This document shows, piece after piece, positions 9,432 to 17,476 of a stretch of 38,887 bases of DNA. A model generated the notes under the pieces. That model had not been told where the DNA came from. It made no database searches and worked only from the letters and a program-made list of their open reading frames with translations. The stretch is from an uncultured bacterium (lineage in GTDB: Bacteria; Myxococcota_A; Polyangia; Polyangiales; Houyiibacteriaceae). Every line of letters starts with the position of its first letter. Within the stretch, counting starts at the first letter, position 1. The stretch is taken from assembly GCA_938024995.1 (NCBI GenBank), contig CALJDU010000079.1, positions 1 through 38,887 on the forward strand, written 5' to 3'. Position numbers and translations under genes: made by a program.

Positions 9432-9457
9432 GCGATCTCGCGATCGCTCCGCAGCGC
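9420..9457 (+). terminator. Nested hairpin at the stop of the beta-propeller gene
   Basis: An outer stem gcgctgcg/cgcagcgc (9420-9427 with 9450-9457) encloses an inner perfect 7-bp stem agcgatc/gatcgct (9431-9437 with 9442-9448, loop TCGC). The TAA stop sits inside the structure. It is followed only by cttaccc rather than a long T run, so it may be a weak terminator or a 3'-end stabilising hairpin. Confidence 0.5.
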
Positions 9458-9503
9458 CTTACCCAAGTGCCGACCTCGATCGGCCACAAAGAAACGACTC
9501 AAC

Positions 9504-12041
9504 ATGACTACCATCGACCGCGACGCCGTTTGGGCGTTGCTACGCAAGCGCGGACGCCCTCTGCACGTCGTCGAGATCTGTACCCGGCTCGGTCACGACA
9601 AGCGCATGAAGGCGCAGATGACCGATGTTCTTGACCGCCTGGTCGAGGATGGACTCGCTACCGAGATGCCCGGCAACCGATACCGCACGAAGAAAGAGAA
9701 GAAGCCGAAGAAGCCGAAGCAGCGAACGGCCTCACGAGCGCGCAGCTCGTTTGTCCCGCCACCTCCGGTGAAGCGCTCTGGAGAACCCGTGAAGGGGCGC
9801 CTCTCGATGACGGCGCGTGGCTTCGGCTTCGTCACCGCAGAAGACGGCAGCGGAGACGTGTTCATTCCGCCGCCCGCGGTCGGCGCCGCGCTTCACGGCG
9901 ACCGCGTCCTCATCTATGCCCGCCCCTCGCAAAAGGGTCGCGAGGGCGAAGTCGGCGAGGTCCTCAGCCGCCGCCCCGCGCGATTGACCGGGCGCCTTCA
10001 GCGCGCCGGGAAGAGGTTCGTGCTCATCCCAGACGATCCGCGTCTCCGCACCCCGATGCCGATTCACCCGGCGAACGAACACGAGATCCCGAAGGCCGCG
10101 AAGCGCCAAGACAACCTGTTGGTGATCGCGGAGATCATCCAGTTCCCGCAGGTCCGCGACGAGCTTCCGGAGGTGCGCATCGTCGAGGTGCTCGGCGTGG
10201 CCGGGATGACGGCGGTCGAGGTCCTCAAGATCAAGATCAAAGAAGGCATCGTCGAGGAGTTCCCCGAAGAGGTCATCGTCGAAGCGGAGAACGTGCCGAC
10301 CACGGTGAGCGCGAGAGAGCGGCGGGACCGAGAAGACCTTCGCGAGATCGATCTCGTGACGATCGATCCGGACAACGCCCGCGACCATGACGACGCCCTC
10401 TTCGTTACACGTGACGGGGACGGCTTCCGCGCGATCATCTGCATCGCGGACGTCTCCCACTATGTGCGCGAAGGGACCGCGATCGATGCGGAGGCCCTTG
10501 AGCGCTGTACATCGATTTATCTCCCTGACCGCGCCATCCCGATGTTGCCGGAGCAGATCAGCAGCGGCATCGCGTCGCTCGTCCCGAACCGGGATCGACT
10601 CTGCCTCGGTGTCGAAGTGTGGCTCGGGCCCCAGGGCAAGATCCGGAAGTTCCGCTACATCGAAGGGTTGATGCGGAGCAAGGGTCGGCTGACCTACGAA
10701 GGTGTCGCTCGCGCGCTCGGGCTGACCACGACGGGTCCCCGGCAACCCGCTGCCGAGAAGCGACGCGACAACCTCGAGGCGCTCCTTGAGCTCTCGAAAC
10801 TCATGCGCAAGAAGCGTCAGCGACGCGGCGCGCTGGAGTTCGATCTTCCAGAGGCGAAGGTCAAGCTCGACGAGAACGAGATCGAGCCGCTCGATGTGGT
10901 TCAGTCGCGCGTCGATCCGGGCGTCCGCCAGGCCTACCGGATGGTCGAGGAAATGATGCTCCTCGCAAACGAAGTCGTCGCCGAGGACCTTACCGCGCGC
11001 GGCGTCCCGACCATCTTCCGGATCCACGGAGTGCCCGACGCGACCAAGGTCGAGCGCTTCACCCAGCTCGCGCAAGCGCTCGGCTACACGCTCACCGCCG
11101 AAGAAGCGCAAGACCCAAAGAAGCTCGCGCGGTTCATGACGAAGATCGAGGGCACCGAGCAGGCGCCGGTCCTCGGCTACTTGTTGCTCCGCGCGATGCA
11201 GCAAGCCGCCTACGACACGACGCCCAACATCGGTCACTTCGCGCTCGCCGCGAAGCACTACCTTCACTTCACCTCGCCGATCCGGCGCTACCCTGATCTC
11301 GCGGTCCACCGCGTGGTCCGGAAGGTGTGTCGGGAAGAACCGATGGACGCCGCGACGCTCCGCCCGAAACTTCGCAAAGCGGCCGCGGAGAGCTCGCGTC
11401 TCTCCCGACGCGCCGAGAGCGTGGAGCGACAAGCGGTGGACCTCTATGGATGCATCTTGATGCGTGACCGCGTGGGCGAAGAGTTCACCGCGACCGTTCG
11501 CGGGGTGGACACGGGCGCTGTTTGGGCGCGTCTTGAATCTCCCTTCGTCGAGGTGATGATCCCGCTCGAGCGACTTGGAGACGACGCCTGGGAGCTCGAT
11601 GAGTTCGGGATCCGCGTCAGCGCGCGCTACTCCGGATTCTCGTTCGCGATGGGCGACAAGATCGAGGTTCGCATCGAAGACGTGAACATCGAGGGCCGCG
11701 ACATCATCGCGCTGCCGCTCGACGCGCCCGAACCGAGCGAGCGAGAAGAGCGACCGCGCGGTCGCCGATCGCGGAAGTCGAGCCCGAAGGAAGGCTCTCG
11801 CGGAGGCCGTTCCCAGGGCCGCGGCGCGAAACGCGGCAGCTCGACCAAGCGCGGTTCGACCAAACGCGGCTCGACCAAACGCGGAAGCGCCAAGGCCGCC
11901 AAGGGCGACAAGCGCACCAGCCGCGGAAGCAAAGACGCAGAAGGCTCGTCGAGAACTAGCAGAACGACGCGTAAAAAACGAACAATCACGCGCAGCGCCG
12001 CCTCTCCCTCGAAGAAGCGCGGCCGCGGAAAGAAGAAGTAA
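9504..12041 (+). CDS. rnr: Ribonuclease R
   Basis: The product is 845 residues and shows the RNase R domain order. There is an N-terminal winged-helix region (residues about 5-55, DVLDRLVEDGLATEMPGNRYR) and a basic linker. A cold-shock/OB domain follows (KGRLSMTARGFGFVTAEDG, about 93-112), then an RNB catalytic domain with the acidic cluster DPDNARDHDD (288-297) that binds two Mg ions, then an S1 domain (about 655-740, EFTATVRGVDTGAVWARLE). The last 100 residues are a Lys/Arg/Ser/Gly tail with STKRG repeats, as in RNase R rather than RNase II. The enzyme is a 3'-5' hydrolytic exoribonuclease that degrades structured RNA, acting in rRNA/tRNA quality control in the cytoplasm. The stop TAA shares one base with the next ATG (TAATG), so the phosphorylase gene is translationally coupled; both recycle nucleic-acid breakdown products. 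Confidence 0.96.
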   Translation: MTTIDRDAVWALLRKRGRPLHVVEICTRLGHDKRMKAQMTDVLDRLVEDGLATEMPGNRYRTKKEKKPKKPKQRTASRARSSFVPPPPVKRSGEPVKGRLSMTARGFGFVTAEDGSGDVFIPPPAVGAALHGDRVLIYARPSQKGREGEVGEVLSRRPARLTGRLQRAGKRFVLIPDDPRLRTPMPIHPANEHEIPKAAKRQDNLLVIAEIIQFPQVRDELPEVRIVEVLGVAGMTAVEVLKIKIKEGIVEEFPEEVIVEAENVPTTVSARERRDREDLREIDLVTIDPDNARDHDDALFVTRDGDGFRAIICIADVSHYVREGTAIDAEALERCTSIYLPDRAIPMLPEQISSGIASLVPNRDRLCLGVEVWLGPQGKIRKFRYIEGLMRSKGRLTYEGVARALGLTTTGPRQPAAEKRRDNLEALLELSKLMRKKRQRRGALEFDLPEAKVKLDENEIEPLDVVQSRVDPGVRQAYRMVEEMMLLANEVVAEDLTARGVPTIFRIHGVPDATKVERFTQLAQALGYTLTAEEAQDPKKLARFMTKIEGTEQAPVLGYLLLRAMQQAAYDTTPNIGHFALAAKHYLHFTSPIRRYPDLAVHRVVRKVCREEPMDAATLRPKLRKAAAESSRLSRRAESVERQAVDLYGCILMRDRVGEEFTATVRGVDTGAVWARLESPFVEVMIPLERLGDDAWELDEFGIRVSARYSGFSFAMGDKIEVRIEDVNIEGRDIIALPLDAPEPSEREERPRGRRSRKSSPKEGSRGGRSQGRGAKRGSSTKRGSTKRGSTKRGSAKAAKGDKRTSRGSKDAEGSSRTSRTTRKKRTITRSAASPSKKRGRGKKK
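11841..11885 (+). repeat. 15-bp tandem repeat in the rnr tail
   Basis: Three tandem 15-bp units (tcgaccaaacgcggc with one or two changes) encode STKRG three times in the basic C-terminal tail of RNase R. The unit length is a multiple of three, so expansion changes tail length without breaking the frame. Confidence 0.85.
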
Positions 12042-13399
12042 TGGCGACCAGGAAGCGCGCGACGTCCAAGAAGCGAAGCGGAGAGATCAAGCAGAGCACC
12101 CCCGAGCTCATCGCGAAGAAGCGAGACGGGGGCGCGTTCACGGACGCCGAGATCACGCACCTGATCAACGGGTACGTCAGCGGCGACGTCACGGACTACC
12201 AAATGTCGTCGCTCGCGATGGCGATCTTCTTCCGCGGGATGACCCCGAAGGAGACCGCCGCGCTCACCCTCGCGATGCGTGACAGCGGCGAGGTCGTCGA
12301 CCTCTCCTCCATCAAGCAGCCCAAGGTCGACAAGCACAGCACCGGCGGCGTCGGAGACAAGATCAGTATCTGCCTCGCGCCGATGGTGGCCGCGTGCGGC
12401 GTGCCCGTCCCGATGATCAGCGGACGCGGGCTCGGCCACACCGGTGGCACGCTCGACAAGCTCGAGGCCATCCCCGGCTTCTCTGTCGACACGACGACCA
12501 AAGGCTTCATCAAAGAGGTCAAGAAGATCGGCTGCTCGCTGATCGGTCAGACCGCGGACCTCGCGCCTGCAGACAAGCGCCTGTACGCGCTCCGTGATGT
12601 CACCGCGACCGTGGAGTCCATCCCCCTCATCACCGCCAGCATCTTGAGCAAGAAGCTCGCGGAAGGGATCGACGCGCTCGTCCTCGACGTGAAGGTCGGG
12701 CGCGGCGCGTTTATGAAGACGGAGGAAGACGCGAGAGCGCTCGCTCGCTCGCTCGTCCGCGTCGGCCGGCTCGCGGGTAAGAAGGTCACCGCGATCCTCA
12801 CGCGGATGGACGATCCCCTCGGTCACGCGGTCGGCAACGCGCTCGAAACGATCGAGGCGTTCGAGGTCTTGATGGGCGGCGGTCCGGAAGACGTCCGCGA
12901 GATCACGCTCGCGCTCGGCGCCGAGATGCTTCGCATGGGCGGCGTCGCGAAAAACGAGTCGCAAGCGCGCAAGCAGCTCCTCGCGTCCATCGCCGACGGC
13001 AGCGCGATCAAGAAGATGGAAGAGATCGTGAAGTACCAAGGCGGGGATCCTCGCGCGGTCACGGAGCACGATCGTATGCCGCGCGCGCCCAAGCGGACCA
13101 AGGTCAAAGCCAAAAAGGCGGGCGTCGTCACGGAGATCGACGCGCTCGAGATTGGGCTCGCCAGCGTCGGGCTCGGGGCGGGTCGGAGTCGCGCGGATCA
13201 AGCGGTTGATCCCGCGGTCGGCATCATGCTCGAGAAGAAGCCAGGCGATCGCGTCAAGGTCGGGGACACCCTCGCCACCCTTCACGTCCGAGACAGCAAG
13301 ACCGCGAACGCGGCGCGTCCCCGTGTGGCCGCCGCCTACTCGATCAAGGGTCGGGGCAAGAAGCTCCCCCCGCTGATCATGGACGTGATCCGGCGATAG
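12041..13399 (+). CDS. Pyrimidine-nucleoside phosphorylase (thymidine/uridine phosphorylase family)
   Basis: The product is 452 residues. It catalyses phosphorolysis of pyrimidine (deoxy)nucleosides to the base and (deoxy)ribose 1-phosphate. The diagnostic motifs are KHSTGGVGD (residues 98-106) and SGRGLGHTGGTLDKLEAIPG (127-146), covering the phosphate and nucleoside sites. After them come the alpha/beta domain (LVLDVKVGRGAFMKT) and a C-terminal PYNP_C domain (EIGLASVGLGAGRS, then DRVKVGDTLATLHV). An extra Lys/Arg-rich stretch of about 18 residues precedes the conserved fold. Sequence alone does not separate Pdp from DeoA, so no symbol is given. It starts one base inside the rnr stop, forming an RNA-turnover operon. 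Its 3' end overlaps the convergent peptidase gene by 23 bp. Confidence 0.93.
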   Translation: MATRKRATSKKRSGEIKQSTPELIAKKRDGGAFTDAEITHLINGYVSGDVTDYQMSSLAMAIFFRGMTPKETAALTLAMRDSGEVVDLSSIKQPKVDKHSTGGVGDKISICLAPMVAACGVPVPMISGRGLGHTGGTLDKLEAIPGFSVDTTTKGFIKEVKKIGCSLIGQTADLAPADKRLYALRDVTATVESIPLITASILSKKLAEGIDALVLDVKVGRGAFMKTEEDARALARSLVRVGRLAGKKVTAILTRMDDPLGHAVGNALETIEAFEVLMGGGPEDVREITLALGAEMLRMGGVAKNESQARKQLLASIADGSAIKKMEEIVKYQGGDPRAVTEHDRMPRAPKRTKVKAKKAGVVTEIDALEIGLASVGLGAGRSRADQAVDPAVGIMLEKKPGDRVKVGDTLATLHVRDSKTANAARPRVAAAYSIKGRGKKLPPLIMDVIRR

Positions 13400-14795
13400 C
13401 GGTTCGGGTCTCGTTCGGAGCGAGCGAGACCGTTCCGCGTTCCGACGTCACCCCGAGTTGGCGCAGCACGCCGCGAAAGCTTGGGAAGCGATTGGACGCG
13501 CGCGTCTGCTCCGCGAAGGGGATCGCGACGGGTCGCGAGAGCGAAGCGTCAAACGCGCGGAGGCAATCGAGGCCATCCCATGACTCTTCTCGGCTCCAGG
13601 CTCCGCGCGCGGACAGAACCGCTTCGTCCAGCGAAGACCCGGCGCGACGAAGGCGTTGATCGAGCTCCATCATGAACGCGGCACCTGCCCAGTAGATCCG
13701 TTGATAGCCCCGCGTCTCGTGCATCCGCTCCGCGGCGACCCCGAGCGAATCGGGGTAGCGCGAGCGCTGACGCGACATCCCGTTGTAGAGGTGCTGATAG
13801 GCCTCCTGCTCGGAGATCAATCCAGCGCGCGCGCGGAGGATCTCCTGCGCGTAGGTCGCGAAACCCTCGCTGATCCAAACGTCGCGCTGGCGCAGCCGCG
13901 GGAGGAAGAGATGAGAGAACTCGTGCACCGCCGTCCAGTCGCGGATTAGCGCCTCGCGCTCTGCTCTCGCGTTCATCAACAAGAGCACTGACGCTCCACC
14001 GCCGCGTCGCACCATCCCGAAGCCAACCGGATCGCGACCCGGGTAAAAGATCGGCATCACGACGACCATGGCGCGCTCTCTGGGGAAGCGACCACCAAAC
14101 GTCGCGACCGCGCGCCCGGCTTCCCGGAGCCATTCCGCGATTCCGTCGAGCCCGACGCTCACCTCGGAGGCATCGCCGACGACGACGACGTCCAAGACGC
14201 CGTGCGGAACGTCAACTTGAACTCGGTCAAACCTCCCGAAGACCACGCTCCCCGCGATCTCGATCGTTGAGTCGAGCCGGTAGACATCGCCCTCTCGTTC
14301 CCACGGCACCGCCACATCGATTCCATCCGGGAGCGCGAAGCGGACCGTCACGGGCACGCGAAGATCAAGCCGCGCGGGGTACCAGATCAGTTCCGTTGGG
14401 TTGGCCATCGTCGCGTCCTCGGAGCGTCCAGACATCCTCGAGTTGGCGGCCGCGACGAGATCAACGCGATACTCCGCGCACCCATTGGCGAGCTGCTCCA
14501 ACACGATGCCGCGCTCTCGAGAGACGACGAGGTCGCGCCCCCCGGAGGTCGCCGCCCGCAACGAGGAGAACGCGGCGAGGTTGAGCGGGAGCAAGGTGTC
14601 GCTCGCGGCGCCATCGAAGCAGACCTCAGCGGTCAGCAGCGAGAGCGACGAGTCGACGCTGACGAGGTACCGCACCGCTCGAATCTCATCTGGACCGAGG
14701 AGGGCTTGAACCGTCGGCTCGACCGGCTGCTCTACGCTCGCGCCACACCCAACCAGACACGCGACCAACAGCCCCAGACACAGAGTACGAGTCAT
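13377..14795 (-). CDS. Gluzincin-like metallopeptidase lipoprotein (HEFSH, M1/M61-type)
   Basis: The product is 472 residues from the ATG at 14795, preceded by CCGGAGAAG as ribosome binding site; a longer frame to 14873 lacks signal-peptide character. The lipobox is CLVGC (Cys17). The N-terminal 200 residues form a beta-rich region resembling the N-terminal domain of M1/M61 aminopeptidases. Residues 291-295 are HEFSH (zinc ligands His291 and His295, catalytic Glu292), and ISEGFATY supplies Glu310 as likely third ligand. The spacing between second His and Glu is 14 residues, shorter than the 18 of canonical M1 enzymes, so this is a divergent member. The C-terminal helical part is MQQ/TPR-like (YNGMSRQRSRYPDSLG). 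It is divergent from the DsbH-like gene, and its stop lies inside the convergent phosphorylase gene. Confidence 0.8.
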   Translation of the reverse strand: MTRTLCLGLLVACLVGCGASVEQPVEPTVQALLGPDEIRAVRYLVSVDSSLSLLTAEVCFDGAASDTLLPLNLAAFSSLRAATSGGRDLVVSRERGIVLEQLANGCAEYRVDLVAAANSRMSGRSEDATMANPTELIWYPARLDLRVPVTVRFALPDGIDVAVPWEREGDVYRLDSTIEIAGSVVFGRFDRVQVDVPHGVLDVVVVGDASEVSVGLDGIAEWLREAGRAVATFGGRFPRERAMVVVMPIFYPGRDPVGFGMVRRGGGASVLLLMNARAEREALIRDWTAVHEFSHLFLPRLRQRDVWISEGFATYAQEILRARAGLISEQEAYQHLYNGMSRQRSRYPDSLGVAAERMHETRGYQRIYWAGAAFMMELDQRLRRAGSSLDEAVLSARGAWSREESWDGLDCLRAFDASLSRPVAIPFAEQTRASNRFPSFRGVLRQLGVTSERGTVSLAPNETRTAIAGSRP

Positions 14796-14943
14796 GAGTT
14801 GAGCTTCTCCGGGAGACACCGCCTGATAGTGCCGTACTACGCCCGCTACGTGGGCGGTTCCTTCGCGTTTCATCGATCACCGAACGTCACGACGGAGAGA
14901 GGAATGATCCGCGCGCTGTCCTCGCGCGTACCCTAGTCGCCGT

Positions 14944-16761
14944 ATGCGCCGCCCCCCACGTCTCACCCCCCGCGTCACTCTCCTCGCGCTGCTCACCTGC
15001 GCGACCGCATGTGGAAGCGCTCCACCACACACAACAGCGCACGCCGCGGAAGAAGCCGCCCCGGAGATCTCCTGGCGCTCTTGGGATCGGGCGACCTTCG
15101 AAGAAGCACAAGCGAACAACAAGCTGCTCCTCGTGAGCGTCCAAGCGGCTTGGTGCCACTGGTGCCACGTGATGAACCACGAGACCTACGGCGACCCCGA
15201 GGTGCGGCGGATGATCGCCGAGCGCTTCGTCGCGATTAAGGTCGACTCGGACGCGCGCCCGGATCTCGCCGAGCGCTATCGAAATTACGCGTGGCCCGCG
15301 ACCGCGCTGCTGACGCCCGAGGCGGAGGCGCTCATCACGCTCCGGGGCTACCGCGCGCCCGGAGCGTTTCGTGATCTGTTGGCGCGAGCGGTTCAGCGCG
15401 TCGACAGCGGCGACACGAGCGAGCCGGTCGCAGAGACGGGTTCGGAAGAGGACACGACCACGATGGCGGAGGTCGCCGATATCGCGCGACGAACGCTCGA
15501 CGCGGAGTACGACGCGGAAGCCCACGGCTGGGGAGCTCCGCAGAAGTACCCGTACGAGGCGCCCGTTATGGCGGCGTTTCTCCGCGGCGTGGTGACCGGA
15601 GACGAGGCGCACCGAACACGTGCGCTCATGACGCTGCGGGGGTACGCGCAGCTCCTCGACGATGTCGACGGCGGGATGTTTCAGTACTCCTTGCGCGATC
15701 GCTGGGACGCGCCTCACTTCGAGAAGATCACCGCGATTCAAGCTGGCGCGCTGCTAAACTTCGCGTACGCCTATCGCTTGACCGGAGACGCGACGTTTCG
15801 TGACCACGCCGAGTCGGTGCTTCGCTACATGCAAACGATGCGCGTGGCCGACGGGGGTTTCTTCACGAGCCAAGACGCAGACGTGAACGAGGACGTCACA
15901 GGCGAGGCGTACTACGCGATGAACGCGACGCAGCGACGCGCGACCGGCACCCCACGGATCGATCGGCAGGTCTACGCGAACCTCAATGGCAAGATGATCG
16001 TAGGGCTGGTTGAACTCGCGATCGCCGAGCCCGCGAGCCGCGCCGGAGAGCTCGCGATCACCGCAGCTCGCTATCTCGAAGACCACCTGCGCCGCGGCGA
16101 GGGCTTTGCCCACTTCGCCGACGCGCCTGACGACGCGCTCTTTCATCTGGACGACCAAGCGCAGATGGCGCGCGCGGAGATGGCGCTCTTTGAGTTCACG
16201 GGCGAAGCCGCGTGGCTGGCGCGGGCTCGAAGAACCGCAGACTTCGTCCTCGCGAACCTGATGCACGACGACGGTGGGTTCTACGCGCACACCCGCGACG
16301 AGAACGCCGTGGGCGTCTTCGCGCGGAGACGACGACCCATTGTGGGCAACGGGTACGCCGCCCTTGCCCTCCTCCGCATCGCCCGCGTCTCACCTGAGAG
16401 CCGTTATCGCGCCGAAGCGCTTCGCGCGCTCCAAGCGATCGCCTCAGAAGAGAACCTCGCGCGAGAAGGTCGCAAGATCGGTCCTTACCTTTGGGCCGTG
16501 GAAGAGGCCGTCGCCCCCTTCGTCGTGCTCCACGTTGTCGGCCCAGACGATGAGTCCACAAACGCGCTTCATTCGGCCGCGCTGCAAGTGAACCACCCAC
16601 AACGCACAGTTGAACTCTCCCGGCCACAGAGCAGCCGCTACCCCTATCCTGGGCGGTCCGCCGTCTACATGTGTAGCGACCGCGCATGCTCGCGACCCAT
16701 TTTTGCGCCTTTCGAGCTGTCAGAGGCGGCGTTCGAGTTTTTGTCGACGGAAGGGCGCTAA
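14944..16761 (+). CDS. DsbH/YyaL-type thioredoxin-fold lipoprotein (DUF255 family)
   Basis: The product is 605 residues with a signal peptide and a Cys at residue 23 (ATAC) that may be lipidated. The N-terminal thioredoxin-like domain (Thioredox_DsbH, about residues 40-160) has the motif AAWCHWCHVMNHETY, with Cys71 and Cys74 in the CxxC position, then VDSDARPDLAERY and a cis-Pro-like WPATALLTP. The rest (about 190-600) is an (alpha/alpha)6-barrel like N-acylglucosamine 2-epimerases, as in the SPATA20/YyaL family; GGGFYAHTRDEN- and PYPGRSAVYMC-like stretches match that family in general form. Its biochemical role is not established; a periplasmic thiol function is inferred from the signal peptide. 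It lies 209 bp upstream of the MNIO precursor gene on the same strand, which may or may not be a functional link. Confidence 0.87.
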   Translation: MRRPPRLTPRVTLLALLTCATACGSAPPHTTAHAAEEAAPEISWRSWDRATFEEAQANNKLLLVSVQAAWCHWCHVMNHETYGDPEVRRMIAERFVAIKVDSDARPDLAERYRNYAWPATALLTPEAEALITLRGYRAPGAFRDLLARAVQRVDSGDTSEPVAETGSEEDTTTMAEVADIARRTLDAEYDAEAHGWGAPQKYPYEAPVMAAFLRGVVTGDEAHRTRALMTLRGYAQLLDDVDGGMFQYSLRDRWDAPHFEKITAIQAGALLNFAYAYRLTGDATFRDHAESVLRYMQTMRVADGGFFTSQDADVNEDVTGEAYYAMNATQRRATGTPRIDRQVYANLNGKMIVGLVELAIAEPASRAGELAITAARYLEDHLRRGEGFAHFADAPDDALFHLDDQAQMARAEMALFEFTGEAAWLARARRTADFVLANLMHDDGGFYAHTRDENAVGVFARRRRPIVGNGYAALALLRIARVSPESRYRAEALRALQAIASEENLAREGRKIGPYLWAVEEAVAPFVVLHVVGPDDESTNALHSAALQVNHPQRTVELSRPQSSRYPYPGRSAVYMCSDRACSRPIFAPFELSEAAFEFLSTEGR

Positions 16762-16833
16762 CTCACTCTCGCGATTCGTCATTTTTTGGCGAAACAGACT
16801 GCCGTGACAGACGTACGGAAAGTCAGAAATCGA

Positions 16834-16876
16834 ACTTGCGGACCTTTCGCACCTTGGATAGCGTCCGGCCGCAAGT
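16834..16876. promoter_or_regulatory. Inverted repeat upstream of the Cys-rich precursor gene
   Basis: The arms acttgcgg (16834-16841) and ccgcaagt (16869-16876) are perfectly complementary over 8 bp with 27 bp between them, in which gga and tcc extend the pairing with a bulge. The element sits about 95 bp before the precursor start. It is not followed by a T run on either side, so an operator or 5'-UTR structure is more plausible than a terminator. Function is inferred only. Confidence 0.35.
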
Positions 16877-16970
16877 AAAAAGGACGGGGTAACCCTCCAG
16901 TTACTCGCAAAACTCTATCGCATCGCTCGCAACTTTGGTCGATGCGCATTTGGTTGAAGGAAACAGAATA

Positions 16971-17285
16971 ATGAACTCGACTCTGAAGCACACGATTGTG
17001 GCGATGGCGACCGCGGCCCTTGGGTTCGCGGGTGGATGTGGTGGAAGCTCGGACGCGCCTGAGGGCGGCGACGACAGCGCCGGTGGCGAAGCGGCCACCG
17101 AGGCTTCCTGTGGCGCAGGCAGCTGCGGCGCCGGTGAGGCCGCGGGCAACGCGACCGAGAGCGTGACCGGCAGCGATGCGGCCGGCGGCGCGGTCGAGGG
17201 CGCGGTTGACGGCGTCATGGGCGGCGGCGACGAGGCCCACGAGGGCGGCGAAGGCTCCTGCGGCGGCGAGAACAGCTGCGGCTGA
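16971..17285 (+). CDS. Gly/Cys-rich MNIO-associated RiPP precursor candidate (bufferin/HvfA-like)
   Basis: The product is 104 residues from the ATG at 16971, chosen because AAGGAAA lies 7 bases upstream and because the frame then begins with a signal peptide; an in-frame GTG at 16935 adds 12 residues. Residues 1-23 form a signal ending GFAGGC, perhaps a lipobox with Cys23. The mature part is almost only Gly, Ala, Glu, Asp, Ser and Thr with no aromatic residues. It contains four SCG motifs in two pairs: EASCGAGSCGAGE (Cys47, Cys52) and GEGSCGGENSCG at the very C-terminus (Cys97, Cys103). Position before a DUF692 gene and a DUF2063 gene, together with repeated [GAN]SCG cores, is how precursors of copper-binding bufferins and of the Haemophilus-type HvfA (EGKCG motifs) are arranged. 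I infer it is exported and its cysteines modified; no homologue is recognised by sequence. Confidence 0.8.
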   Translation: MNSTLKHTIVAMATAALGFAGGCGGSSDAPEGGDDSAGGEAATEASCGAGSCGAGEAAGNATESVTGSDAAGGAVEGAVDGVMGGGDEAHEGGEGSCGGENSCG

Positions 17286-17315
17286 ATCGCTAGCGGGCTG
17301 TACCCAGTCTGCACG

Positions 17316-17345
17316 AAACCGCGCTGAGCGATCAGCGCGGTTTTT
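17316..17345 (+). terminator. Strong intrinsic terminator between precursor and MNIO genes
   Basis: A perfect stem accgcgctga/tcagcgcggt (17318-17327 with 17332-17341), extended by two A-T pairs and closed by a gcga tetraloop, runs directly into TTTTT. It lies 31 bp after the precursor stop. The position would favour high precursor mRNA and lower read-through into the enzyme genes, a common arrangement in peptide-modification operons. Confidence 0.92.
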
Positions 17346-17369
17346 CTAATTCTGCTTTTCTAATTCTGC
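17342..17369 (+). repeat. 14-bp direct repeat downstream of the terminator
   Basis: The sequence ttttctaattctgc occurs twice in tandem (17342-17355 and 17356-17369), starting in the T tract of the terminator. It is AT-rich compared with its surroundings. It may be a slippage product; no function is evident. Confidence 0.8.
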
Positions 17370-17476
17370 CGTCTCTTGCGTAGGCATCAGACGCTGCCGT
17401 GCTCGACTCGGTCGAAAATGGGTGTCGGCGAGCTTCGCGCTTTGACTTGAGCCGTTGCTCTGCGCGACAACCACGC

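Noticed and set aside
16832..16865. ECF sigma-type promoter (gaactt ... cgtc) before the MNIO precursor
   Set aside because: The spacing is 24 bases instead of about 16, so the match is probably chance.
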